Source of the DNA: Progne subis subis
Lineage: Eukaryota; Chordata; Aves; Passeriformes; Hirundinidae
Reading direction: 5' to 3'
Length of the DNA: 64,000 bases
Assembly (NCBI GenBank): GCA_022316685.1
Contig: JAKJHU010000107.1
Coordinates: 868,001 to 932,000 of the forward strand
Within the stretch, counting starts at the first letter, position 1; the number at the start of each line of letters is the position of its first letter. Shown here piece by piece: positions 14,259 through 26,000 of this stretch. The notes beneath the pieces were generated by a model. The model saw only the letters and a list, made by a program, of their open reading frames with translations. It had not been told where the DNA came from and ran no database searches. The position numbers and the translations under genes are program-made.

Positions 14259-14270
14259 GCTTACCGCCGC
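14259..14270 (-). other. TBC1D1: putative splice donor of TBC1D1 non-coding exon 1
   Basis: The minus strand reads GCGGCG|GTAAGC, a near-consensus donor, with the exon's last base at 14265. No ATG-initiated TBC1D1-like frame precedes it, so the exon would be untranslated. The exon's 5' limit is unknown. Confidence 0.5.
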
Positions 14271-14381
14271 AGGATGTGCTCGCCGCAGGGAAGTGCCCTC
14301 GGCGGCGGCCGGGCGCGGCCGGGAACCTCCCGCGCGGGGAGGCGGGCGGGGCCGGTAACGGGCGCCGGGCCGGGACAGCGG

Positions 14382-14485
14382 CTGCCCGCCGCCTCCTGCA
14401 CTGCCCGCCGCCTCCTGCCGCACTCTCCGCTGCCTGCCCGCCGCCTCCTGCACTGCCCGCCGCCTCCTGCCGCTGCCCGCCCCGC
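14382..14485. repeat. nested GC-rich tandem repeat
   Basis: The 17-mer CTGCCCGCCGCCTCCTG occurs exactly at 14382, 14401, 14434 and 14453. The pair with 19-bp spacing is itself repeated at 52 bp. The first 39 bases of the two 52-bp units are identical; the last 13 differ. Confidence 0.9.
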
Positions 14486-14780
14486 CCCTACCTGCCGGGA
14501 CGGGGACGAGGACGAGGAGGGAGCCGAGCCGCACACCCGGCCGGGCCGCTGGCCAGCGCGGGCGAAAATAGCAACAGGCGGCGGGTCCCGGCACGGGGGG
14601 GCGGACGGCACGGGCGCCCGGCAGAGACGGCGGGCAGCTGAAGCCTCCCCCCGTTCTGTTCCCCTCGAAGAGCATTTCGGCGGCGCTGCCCCGTGTGTCT
14701 GGCAAAGCCTCTGGTCTCTCGCGGAAAACGTTGTCGCCTTGCGGGGAGAGCCTGGGCGGATGGCGGGCTCAGCTGAAGTG

Positions 14781-17700
14781 GCGAGCGAAGTTTGCTCACA
14801 AAACTGGAACGAGCCCGGCTCGAGAGCTCTGAAGCCGTCAAGTCCCTCTCGGCTGTGGGCCCAGCCCTGGCTGAAGGGCAGCCTTTTGAGAGCTCACCTG
14901 AGTCACCTCGATGGCTTCCTCAAAGAAACCACACTTGCATATTCATAAAATCATTGTAAGAGTAGGTATTAGGTGGTCTTTCAGTTGCCAGAAAGGATAA
15001 GGCATGAATGGATCTGGAGAATTAATTATACCTTTCTGCAAGCAGAGATGATTAAGGCACCCCACATCCCCGTTGTGCAAACCACTTTTGCACTCAATTA
15101 ATTTCAAGTCTTCTTGGCAGTAAGGCTACTGATTTACTTTTAAGCCTGTACACATTTGTACAATCGTACCTTTCTAAAGGAAATCTGCTCTCTTTCTGTG
15201 AGGGAAACAGTCAAGCTGTTAAATGCAAGCAAACTCTTGCCCCAGATTATGAAAAACAAGTCAGATTTTGGTATCCAAGCACATCCCCTAATTACAAAGT
15301 GTAAGTTTTGTATCTATACACATAGATAGTGCATTGTGTCTCCATGACCTTTGGCATACAGGTGTACTTCCACAGCATCGCTGGTAAGTGAATTGAGATA
15401 TGTAAGTAGCAGTTCACCCAGAGAGCTTGTTCCCAGTCTGTGCTCAGGTCATGGCTTGCTGATTCCACTTCAGACACAGGAATAAGTACAAGTTACCTCT
15501 CGCCTTTCAATGACGGCTTTATGGTCCTTGGAAAGAGGAATGCCATCTCGTTGCAATCAGTGCCTTTTTTTTTAAGGCATTATCTAAGGACAATGCTCTT
15601 ACTCCAGTTATCACCCAATATCAGTACCTCAGTCAAGTATGCCCTTTTGCTCATTTTCTGCTTGACTTAATATTATATGCCTCTGGTAACCCTGCTCTAG
15701 TAGAAGGTGAACTGCAATTCCCACCCAGACAGCTCTGGCATTTCAGAGGAGGCTCATGCATCCCCAGATTACCAGCTGATGATCTTAGGAAGACTTTTTT
15801 TACTGCCTCACTGCTGCCTTTCAAAAAATATAATGAAACAGATAAGGATCCCACAAGACTATTTCTCGCTTCTTGGAAAATCCTTGAACAACAACAAAAG
15901 TCAATACTAGAGCATCACAATTAGAAACACTTTCTTCTTTCTTGTCTTTGATACTGGAAAGAAATCAGCCTCAGAGTGTTCAACCTGCCTGCAATGAAAG
16001 CTAGCTAATCATCACCTTTCAGGCTACATTGGACACCATTCCTCCTCTGCTTCCTGATGAAACTGTTACTTAAGTAGCAGCAAAAAACCAGAACCACAAT
16101 AAGGGTGTTATATTCCAGTCCCTAAAAATTAAACACTTTATGTGTTCCAGGGACTGCAATCCCAGTATTCATGTGAAAGCTGTGAGCACCAGTCTTTTGA
16201 GCACTGTTCTTTTTTCCTTCACAGGTTAGATTTTCTTTACAGTAGCCTATTAACTAAACATATACCACCTCATTAACTTCCTCAGACTGAGGAGGAAAAT
16301 CAAGCTGTGCTTTCCATATCCTGCAAACATGATGTAAAAATAGCACCAGTTTAACCATTTTCTCTTTGTCCAGTCATGTTCTGAAAACATGCAAGGGAAA
16401 CCCTACCACTGCCTTTTAACAGACCCTGAATACACAGGTTTGTATGAGGCATTCTGTGAGAACATGTGGGTAATGAAGCTTCCTTTGTCGGTTAAGGACC
16501 AGAAGTATCTATTCATTTGGTCCCGACTGGCATAGGTTTGTAGATCAATATAAATTTAGGCTGAATGTGCCAGCCCATGAGTGAGGGCAGAACTTGGTGC
16601 TGTTCCCTCTGAAGTACCATGAGGCAAACAGGAAGTTTCCACCCAAGATGCTTTCAGAGTTCAAGTTGCTCCATAGCTGGGCAGCAGCTGAGCAATAATA
16701 ACGTTCTTGGATTGTGAATTTGAATGCAGGCACCTATATTGTGTTTCAGTTGCCTTGTAAGCTCCAGTGCTTTTTCCTCTGTTACCCATAATGATGATTT
16801 TGATTGTTATTATATGAAAGTCTTTTTTTGTGACGTCTTTCATGTACTCTTAAGGCATTACTGTTTTGGGGTTTTATTTTGGCACAGTTTTGAGTATTGT
16901 GCTAATTCTTCTCAGTTTTTTCCTCTAGCCTCATAGGCCTGATCCCCTATAGGATCAATGTTTACAACTGCCACTGGAATTGTGTTTTCATCTGTTATAA
17001 AACCCAGGCTCATTATACATAATTTTGGTAACATAGGGATGTGTCTTTGTCTAGAAATAGCCAAGAATTCCCTTACACCTGAGATCAGCCTGGGCTGCAA
17101 GCAGTCTTTATTCTAGTCATGGCAATTCACAGTTCTAGATAAAATACTAGTGCACCTGCTCCCAGTTCAAGGCTGCTTTTTTACAAACTACATTTGTCTG
17201 TTTTAATATCCATCTCAGGTCTAAGTAGGCTTTATTATCTTACACAACACTTTAGTGGAAGAATTAGACCAGCTCTGAAGAAAGTGTAGCTTAACACCTG
17301 TTCTTGACTTGCAATAGTAACTTCTCTCTCTGCTATACTGTTTGGTTTGATTTTTGATTTCAGTTCCAGATCCTCTTTCTCTGATGCAAGACAAGGTTAG
17401 TAAAGACTTTAGCAATAACAAGCTCTCTCTTGTAATTTTGTTGTAAATGCTGAGGGAGCTTGATAAACCACTGTGGGTTTGGCTATTTTTTCTTTTTTTG
17501 TTGTTGTTGGGCTCCTCCTTGCCCCAAAATGGTGAATTTCTGTCTGCAATAGAGAAAGGAATGGAGCAAGTAAATTCCTTGACCGTAGGAAGACAGAATA
17601 AAGATTAGGTCATCATTCTATATCTGTACTGTTTCTGAGAATGCTCAGAAAAGCCCCATATTAAAGTCAACTGGAAACCTCCAAAAAAGCCATCCTAAGG

Positions 17701-17960
17701 ATGTTTCAGTATACACAAGTGCATGGCAGATCTCACTTCGAGACTTTTAACATTAGCAAACTCCAAATCCAGGTTTGGTATATAGAGGCACATGTAAAAT
17801 ATGCCTCTCTAGTCTATGGAGATATTAAAATAAATACATTAAAAAAATCAGAATGGTAATCCTGTCTTCAGGCCTTCCCCATGAATTCAGTAAAGCATCC
17901 TTCATCATATTCTGTACCAAAAGGAATGTGAGCCCTTCCGATAAAAATGAAAGTAAAAGG
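14781..17960. other. intergenic, nothing recognised
   Basis: This is AT-rich sequence between the TBC1D1 CpG island and a CR1 copy. Only short ORFs are present, and I see no exon-like peptide with splice sites. One copy of a local direct repeat lies at 17646-17727. Confidence 0.6.
17646..17727. repeat. local direct repeat, copy 1
   Basis: It shares 'CAGAAAAGCCCCATATT', 'AAGTCAACTGGAAA' and an 'AGGAT' block with 19127-19206, about 1.48 kb away in the same orientation. The 'GCCCCATATTRAAGTCAACT' core resembles the ancient amniote repeat noted at 5.8 kb. Confidence 0.6.
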
Positions 17961-18475
17961 AATGATGGAATGGTTTCAGTCTGAAGGTCTCCTTTAAAAA
18001 TCACCTAGTTCCCTACTAGGTGATTAGGAAGCAGGGACACCTTCCACCAGATCAGATTGCTCAAAGCTGCATCCAACCTGGCCTTGAACACTTTCAGGCA
18101 TCCAACAGATTTGCTGGGCAACTTGTTCCCATGTCTCTACCGCCCTCAGTATAAAAAGTCTTTCCTTGTATGTGATTAAATCTATCCTATTTCACTTCAA
18201 AACTGTTTCCCCTTGTCCTGTCACTACAATCCCTGGTGAAAAGTGTGTTTCTTACAAGTCCTTTATATATTGAAAGATCTCATAGCCTCTTCTACAGGCT
18301 GAGCAACACCAGTTCTCAGCCTTTTTTTCCAGCACAGGTATTCTAACCCTCTGACTGTTTTCATGACCTTCCTCTGGACCTACTCTAACAGGTTCATGTC
18401 GTTCTTGTGCTGGGATGCAGTACTCTAAGTGGGGTTTCACAAGAGCAGAGTGGAGGGTGAGAATCACCTCCCCTG
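17961..18475 (-). mobile_element. CR1 LINE fragment with pol remnant, minus strand
   Basis: On the plus strand it reads as an inverted CR1 from its 3' tail ('AATGATGGAATGGTTTCAGT') through 'CATCCAACCTGGCCTTGAAC', 'CCCCTTGTCCTGTCACTAC', 'AGGTTCATGTCGTTCTTGTG' and 'AGAGCAGAGTGGAGGG'. The minus-strand peptide includes ALVKPHLEYC, a CR1 reverse-transcriptase C-terminal motif, but the frame is broken. It is not a functional element. Confidence 0.9.
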
Positions 18476-19464
18476 TCAAAGCCCAAGGCTGCAGGCTTGT
18501 ACGGACCCACAAAGCTTCTCCAGCTCTGGGGGTAGCTCATCAATGCCCAAAATGAAGGCACTGCCCCAGCCTGCCTCCTGAAGAACCATTCCTCTGTCTG
18601 TGTCTTCAAGCAAGGAGGAAGCCAGTAAGAAGCAGATCTGCATTTGGGATAGTGCTTTTTATCCTGCCACTGTCCCCCCTTACAAAACTGGCCCAGGCAT
18701 GAGAACTCCTCTCTGGAAAAAGAGACATTCACATGGAGGCTTGAAGGTATTCATCCTTCTGATGGGGCATAATTCACTCCACTAGGCTGACTTGAGAGGC
18801 AGCTGTCATGTCCTAGAAGGTGTCAAACCACCAAAGATCCCTGAAGCATCCTCAAACTTATTTCTGAGGCCTCTCACCACAGGACTGCACATGATCTGCA
18901 GTGGTACATCAGACTGTAAAACTTCCTCTCCTTCCACTTCCCCCAGGGCTGCCTCCCTGTACCCAGCTGCTTAACTGCTGCAATCTTCAAGTTGCACTGA
19001 AAACAAGAAGCACAGAAGACTTGAATTCTGGGAGGATAATCACGCTCAGAAGTTTTGCATTTATAAGAAGTATGTAGCTATGGTTGTGACTATTACTGCT
19101 GATATCCAAAGCAAGTACTGAAAATGCAGAAAAGCCCCATATTGAAGTCAACTGGAAACTCCAAAAAAAACCGTCTCAGGATTTGCAAGCACAGACAGGA
19201 GCATGCAATGAAATGGAAACTTCTGCTCTAAATCAGACATGCAGAGTTATGCACCAAGTCATGGCAGCAAACAGCATGACAGGCTCCAAACCTGGGCTAT
19301 GCATTGAATTAACTGTGCTTAGTTCAGTGAGGCAACAAAAAGGTGCTGTATGTAGATATACTGTCTTAATGGGGGTTCATGGTATTCAAAGACAGTTTAA
19401 TACACTTATCTATCTCTAACATGGAATATGATATACAGTCCCACAGCAAACAGATATCCAACAA
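18476..19464. other. intergenic between CR1 and the PGM2 3' end
   Basis: No gene is recognised. It holds the second copy of the local direct repeat (19127-19206). Confidence 0.55.
19127..19206. repeat. local direct repeat, copy 2
   Basis: Partner of 17646-17727. It is diverged by several substitutions and small indels, so the duplication or insertion is not recent. Confidence 0.6.
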
Positions 19465-19970
19465 ATTTGCTGAGTTTCTAGCTTATTTATTATTTGTTAG
19501 GGCAAAAATCCCTAAGAAAGATCACTACTTCCGAATCATCTGCCCCAAGTTTGTCAGTCTCACCACAGGCTTTAAATACTTCCTGTTAACAGAAGAACGT
19601 GCTTTGCAAATCTAAATCTAGACAAAGTTGCATAGTGTTATCAGATTATATCCACACAAAAGAAATAAGTCACCACAAAACAAACTGTTTCAGATATCAG
19701 AATATTACTTATATTTAATTAAAATAAGTTTTGATTGAAAAACATTTGCAGCCAACTTTTAGTTCATAAAGCTTTTAGTTCAACTGATTGTGGTTTTTTG
19801 GTACTTTCCTTCCAAAATAAGATACTAGAGCCAAGAGTACCCAAAATAACTCTTAAAAGCAGAAGTCTTAACAGTCAGAGTTCTGAGATGTTTGGTCCAA
19901 TAAACCTTAACTTCTTAAATAATGCATTTCTAATGCTGCAAAAGCCAATTAAGGTAGTAATTTTGCTATT
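19465..19970 (-). other. PGM2: PGM2 3'UTR (probable)
   Basis: This follows the PGM2 stop codon (TTA on plus, 19971-19973). The first canonical AATAAA on the minus strand is at plus 19486-19491, giving a 3'UTR of about 500 nt. A weaker ATTAAA lies near 19713-19718 and could give a shorter form. The exact cleavage site is inferred. Confidence 0.5.
19486..19491 (-). terminator. PGM2: polyadenylation signal AATAAA for PGM2 (candidate)
   Basis: AATAAA on the minus strand, about 480 nt past the stop codon, within an AT-rich patch. Confidence 0.45.
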
Positions 19971-20073
19971 TTACTCAGTCTTTCGTTGAAGTTTGTTTTT
20001 TTCTGGTTGAAAGAAGTGTTTTTCAAGAGCGCTGACCAATTCATCTAGCTCCTTCTTCAGCTGTTCAGCATCA
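19971..20073 (-). CDS. PGM2: PGM2 exon 14 (residues 576-609 and stop)
   Basis: Encodes [20 protein letters not shown], then [13 protein letters not shown] and TAA. It matches the C-terminal helix of vertebrate PGM2; the last few residues differ from human. Confidence 0.93.
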
Positions 20074-23000
20074 CTGGAAAACAAAAATCACACAAACATG
20101 GAAAACAGGGAAACAATGGGAAAAACTAAAATGTATATTTTTAGTATGAGGAATTTTTAAATCTGTTGCATTGCTTTAGACAAGCATTTTCTGTTAATGC
20201 CAGAAGTGTATATATTTGATTTTTTGTGGCACTGCACTGATGTTCACTTTCAACTGACATGCATGAAGACTATGAAGAAACAAAACCCCACAATATAATC
20301 TGAAGTAGAATGGCCAATCTGAGTTCAGAAGATCTTCTATTACTAAATGTAAGTGAATGTAATTTTATACTTGTAACAGTATTCTCAGATGACTTTTCAT
20401 CTGTGAAAAAGTTTATTTCATTATATAAATTAATATCTTGTTTATCTTTAAGATTGTATTATTTCCAAGGCTACCAATTAAGGATACAATTACTAAACAT
20501 AAAAAGGTTTGAAATATATTAGAACACTTTATATTTGATTAAATAGTTTTAAAGCAACTAAGTAGGTAAAAAAGAGGTGAAAATATTTGCATTTATTTAA
20601 GGTGGAATGTGCAAAACTGAGTTCAAAGAAATTTCAGTGACAAAAATGTGTCAACAAATTTTGCAGGGTTGAGGCTTTATACATTCACTAAAATTACTTT
20701 AGTAATATTAAATGTGGAGAGTTCTTATTTCACTAAAACAATACCAAAAAGCCACACAGACTCTATTACACCAAATGTACTGCTGCAAGTGACAATACTG
20801 CTGTAAGTGACAATACCTGTTTCCAGGGGGAGCACAAAGTTCAGAATAGTATTTGATCTTTGGTTCTGTTCCACTGGTTCTCATTGTGGCCACTCCTCCA
20901 TTAGCAAAAGTGAATGTTATCATTTGGCTGCTTTTACTAGTAGGAAGTATCTAGAAATATTAAGAATGGGGTTTTTTTAACTTGAAAAGAGACTCTATAT
21001 AAATCCATGACTTGATGTTAGATAGTATGACAAAATCATCAGCTAAAATTATAGTTTAGTTCTGTTTTCTTCAACATTGTGGTCTTGAGACCACAAGGAC
21101 AGCCCTTGCCCTCAGCCTGGAATCTGGCAGAACTGCATCACTGCTAGGGAGCACTGCTAGGGAGCTCATTTAAAATCTAGACTATTTTTTACTGCTAATA
21201 GAAGTTGAGCTGTCAAGGCATTTCCCAGGAGGAAAGGAAATGGAGATTGTGGAAAAATATAGAATCCAAAGCCACATCTTAATAGACAGTTGAACTTGCA
21301 CTCACAAGAAAACAATGCAGACTGCCATATGAAGGCAGCAAAATCCTCCTATCACCCATTACAAACTCATCTTGAAGAGAAAAATACACCACAAAACCTA
21401 ACAAAACTCCAACATCTCCTTGGCTTCACTTCCTCTCAGCAAGGCAAAACAATCATCACCAATCTAACTTATTTTATGACTCAGTATGTCAGTATGTTTA
21501 CTGTTTCTCCACAGAACATTTTATGTATGTGTATACATCACACATGATTTACATGTAATTTAGAAAGATACTTACAGCCTTTTGATCTGGCTGGCTGCTG
21601 TCATACCCAGTAGTTAGATCCCTTATTCCAGAAACTTTAAATCTACCACAAGATTTTGGGTATGTGTTTTTTCCATCAAAATTTCTAAGGTTGTCAAAAA
21701 GCTGTTGAATAACTTTAGGATCGTGGCAGATGAAATACGAAGCTTTGGTAACATGGAAGCCATATCTGTGAAGACACAATATTTGTGAATCCAAGAAGCA
21801 ATGTTCTAAGAGTTGTACACCAGACACATTATACAACCTTCCAAAAAGCAACACTCTCTACTCATGCTCACCCAAACTAAAGCATGAGTTCACACCCTTA
21901 CAATTTTAAAAAGGTCTGAACAGCTTAATTATCCCATTTTACATACTTTAAAAAAAACTTCTCTGCAGATGCCTTTTATTTTTAATGATAAAAACTGAGA
22001 AAGTTTACAGCAAAACCAGAAGAAAAAAGATACCCTTATTGTGTTGAAGAGCTCAAACCACAATAGGAAGGGAAGAGATTACATCTAATAGCTTCTTTGA
22101 GTGGATTCCAGCTGACCTTTTCTAAGTAAAACAAATTCTAGACTGCTTTTTCCAATCGCACTTCATTAAGCTGTTTCTACTCTTCCCATTAAAGTGTTTT
22201 TACTAAATCAAACTGATTCAGTTTTCTGAACGTCGTCTCTCTACCTCACCTGTTTGCCAAGTAATGTGATGCATCAAAGACAAATGACCCAGTAACACTG
22301 ACTTTTCAAAATTGCATGTTGTTGAAAAACATACAAGCCTGGACTGGTTGTTCAGGTGAGCTCCTGCTACACATCAAGACTTGAAAAACATTCTTGATGG
22401 CAGTGAAAATGTGAGGGATGAATCTTCATTAGTACTAGGATGTTTACGCTAGAAATCTGAATGCCTTCTTAAACAGGGTCATGCTTATACCTAAATGGAC
22501 ATCTTGAAGGTTAATAGTAGTCTTAAGAATTCAGTAAGGGAATTAACAAAACCTATCCTGTGTCTGAAAGAAGTGATAAGCCTACTAGGACCACATCCTT
22601 TTCCTGATCTGCATTTACTTTGAGACAGAGTCCCCTTCTACATTTTCAAAGTACAGAATAGAGTTTCTTCTGCTTCAAGTGTAACTCACAAGGCAAATCT
22701 GACAAAAAAGTAAAGTAGTAAGAAGTAGAAAACTGCTACGCTATGTTAGCCACAAACAAAAAAATCAAACACATATAAAACAACCCCCAAAACAAGAACC
22801 TTCCTTCCAGCTCATTATCAAACAATAGGGCAGATACCAAACAATAGGGGAGTTTAAGAGGAGAGATTTGTATCCTTCTCTTTATCTGCAGCTTTGCCAC
22901 AAAGAGTGGCTATGTACAGTGACATCCTACAGACTGCTTTTATGCTAAAGCAGTTCTGAGTCCTCTTCAGTGGCTATATACACAGCAGCACAACTCAATT

Positions 23001-26000
23001 CCAGTCAGTCAAATATTCTGATGTCAACCTAAAGCAGGTGTTTACTGTATCAGTATTTGTAAAAAAAAAAAAAAAACCAAACAAACCCTCAAGCCAGAGA
23101 TTGAATATTCAATTCTTGAATATGTACTTCCAGTTAGTAGCATTTAAGGGAATTCTCGCATCAGATGCTGTATTTGCCACCCTAGGTATGAATGCCCTTT
23201 CACGCTTTTATATCACATAATTTATCTATGCAGTGTAAGCAAGTCTTTGCCACTTGATTCCTTCCTAAACAGACGATGAAACAAGCATGGCTAGTGCTGC
23301 ACACAAATGAGAACTCAAGATTGGCAAAACAAGCAGCACAAAGGCTGGAGTTTTCCATGAGTTTCTTTGTAGGTTCCACACTCCCTTGTTAGTGTCTATG
23401 AGACATGAAGAGCTGGAGTATCAAACTGGCCTGTGCTGCTTCCTCCTTTAAAACAAACAACCCAAAACCTCCACAAAAACCACTCCCTGCCCCATGAAAT
23501 TCAATATTCATCTTTGCTATTGATTTCTTTGAACCCATTAAAAAAGAACAAAAGAAAAAGAAGTGCCTCATATTAAAAGCTCTCAGAGGATACCCGGCTG
23601 TATATAGCCAAGAGTAATGGGCAGTCACAGCACTTCTGCATAATCAGCTCAAATCTCATTAATCAGGAGCAGAAAGAAAAGGACAACCAAAACTCAACAA
23701 CAATAATCTATGAAAAAAAGACAGAATAATACAATAAAAGCCTAGCTTTAGAGCCAACTAGAATTAATTTAATCATAAGTAGCCCTGCAAGGGCAGAAGC
23801 AAGCTGGCTTCTATGTATAGCACAAATAAGACAGAGCTAGATACTTACACCCATTCTGCCATCAACATTTTTTTGTCTGGCTCATTTAAGCAGCAAGAAG
23901 CATGATAATCTCTACAGCTCAGCAATACAGCTGGCCAAAACCCTGCCCAATCTTCTGTAAAAGGACCCAAGTGCAGAACTTCCCAAAAGGAAAAAAAACC
24001 TTTCAGACAAGCAAAGAAAAACATCACAAAAATCTCATTAACTAATACAGATTTAGTAAGGCAGTTATTATAGTATTTAAAATACTTTAAAACAACACAA
24101 AACAAAGTCATAAACATATTCACGTCCACAAGGCAGGAACACTTTCTGAAAGATTACTATTAGCACAGAATTGTCTTAATAGTACAAAAATCCACATTTT
24201 ATTTCTTTATAAACTATAGGTTGCTATTGAGTCCCTATTAATCCCAGGATGTGAAATTGAGAAAATCTGAAAAATAAAAAAATTAAAATTGAACTCACTC
24301 ATCATAGACAGCTTTCAGCTGCTGAGACAAAGACAAATTCCTTGTTTCCAAAAAGCTGGCCATCTCCGCAGTTATAACAGCAGCACTGACACCATCTTTG
24401 TCCAGAACAGCAGGACAGCACATATACCCTGAACAAGGAACATCAGATATAATTTGACACATTTTTAAGAGGAAATAGGGTGGGGAGGGAAGACTAGCCA
24501 ACACCTTTGAAAGGAGAAAGGCACATTACTATAGTACAGGCATTTTAGAGTCAAACCGAAAGTAGCAAAATTGTATCTTCTAATCAGTGTTAATTTTAAT
24601 AAGCAATGTATTCAATGGAATTTCAAGACAGAGATTTACATCATATCAGTGCCACATGCTCCCAGGTCCTTATGAGCTTTCTAGAAAGAAATGCCACAGT
24701 GCAGGAACAATGCTATTATAGCATTGTCTCAAGCATGAACCTTACGGTTGTGTAAGGTAACACTGAAAATCATCTGTGAAATTAGTTACATTTTCTCTGG
24801 ATTTCAGGTACTGAGATAAATATAATATTATAGCTCTACAATTTCCTCCTCATTCTTAACTTTCATTTGTGGCTTTCAAGCACAGCTTTACATTTCACAA
24901 ATGTAATTTGTGATAGTTTTTACTTTATTTTATTCATATTTACACTGACCTTAAATCTGTCAGGTAAAAACCCCTCAACTTCACATCTGAAAAAGGCGTT
25001 TGTTTCTTTTTTAAAAAAGTTTATACAGAATTTGCAGTCCAAACCTGCACAGCCATGCTACTGTAGATATATACTCCTAGCTCTCAAACTTTGTGCTAAG
25101 CAGAGATACAAAGGTTTTAATCACTAGTATCAATTAGCCAAATAGATAATGATCTGTTAGTCACTGGAAATACACCCATTATATTGAGGACACCCTTATG
25201 TGGCCATTTTTACTGTTTTTTTTACATTTTACTTCATTACTGAGACGCTAACAGAGTGCTGGCAAAGGCTGCCTAGTGAAATTGTAGAATATCCTTCCCT
25301 GAAGATATTCAAGAACCATCTGGGTCCAATCCTGTGTGATGTGCCCTAGGATGCCCTGCTTGAGCAGGAAGGTTGAAACAAATATCCTCCAGGAGTCCCT
25401 TCCAACCTCACCCATCCTGTGATTCTCTGCCAATTTTTGCAGTAGCTCTATTTTCACTATGTTGCAAGATATGAAAACACAACATTCTGTCTCTTACCTA
25501 TAGCCTCTTCAAATGCAAAAAGAACAGCTTTCCCCTGGTCCATGAGCTGTTTGGCACGGTTGCCCATCCACTTGAAACCTGTTAGTGTTTCCTATAGCAT
25601 TGAGGAGAAATTAAAGGCATTAAATAGAAAAGCCATGTTTTACAAACATATGACACTTTGTAGGAAAGCTAATAAAAGAACATGGAATAATGTGTAACAT
25701 GTTGCTTACCTCAAAGTGAAAACCTTCCTTCAGTGCAATTGCTCTCAGGATTTTGGAAGAAACAGTACTGGATAACATATAGACATCTTTAATGGCATGA
25801 GTATCCTTACTGTTATTTTTCCAGCAAGTGAAGATCCACCAGCCTAAAAGAGCTCCTAGTTCATTTCCAGAAAACACTTTCCATTCACCACTAGAAGCAA
25901 AAAATATGAGAAAGTACATGAATTCAAATGATAATACAGGGGGCAAAAAAACTCCTATTAGTTCTTCTATAAATGATTTAACAAATAAACCACTGCCAAA

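Larger units (their letters stand above)
6646..14264 (-). other. TBC1D1: TBC1D1 intron 1
   Basis: This is a non-coding interval between the CpG-island donor (14264/14265) and the exon 2 acceptor (6645). ORFs inside it are short and unconserved in appearance. It contains a CR1 tail (8563-8812), a (TA)n patch near 10858-10870 and an AAAC-rich low-complexity tract (about 12820-12998). Its upstream end lies inside the CpG island. Confidence 0.65.
13585..14780 (-). promoter_or_regulatory. TBC1D1: CpG island, probable TBC1D1 promoter
   Basis: This is a sharply GC- and CpG-rich block in an AT-rich setting, with GC boxes but no clear TATA box. On the minus strand it contains a good donor, CTGCGGCG|GTAAGC, at 14265/14264. 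This is the only convincing upstream partner I see for the TBC1D1 exon 2 acceptor. Long ORFs on both strands here are composition artefacts. The transcription start is not visible; I expect it between about 14.3 and 14.7 kb. Confidence 0.65.

Noticed and set aside
13717..14948. Many long ORFs on both strands of the CpG island
   Set aside because: High GC depletes stop codons. The peptides are Pro/Arg/Ala/Gly-rich and mutually overlapping, with no known domain.
18252..18512. Minus-strand 86-codon ORF
   Set aside because: It contains a CR1 reverse-transcriptase remnant (VKPHLEYC) and overlaps a recognisable CR1 copy, so it is a repeat and not a host gene.
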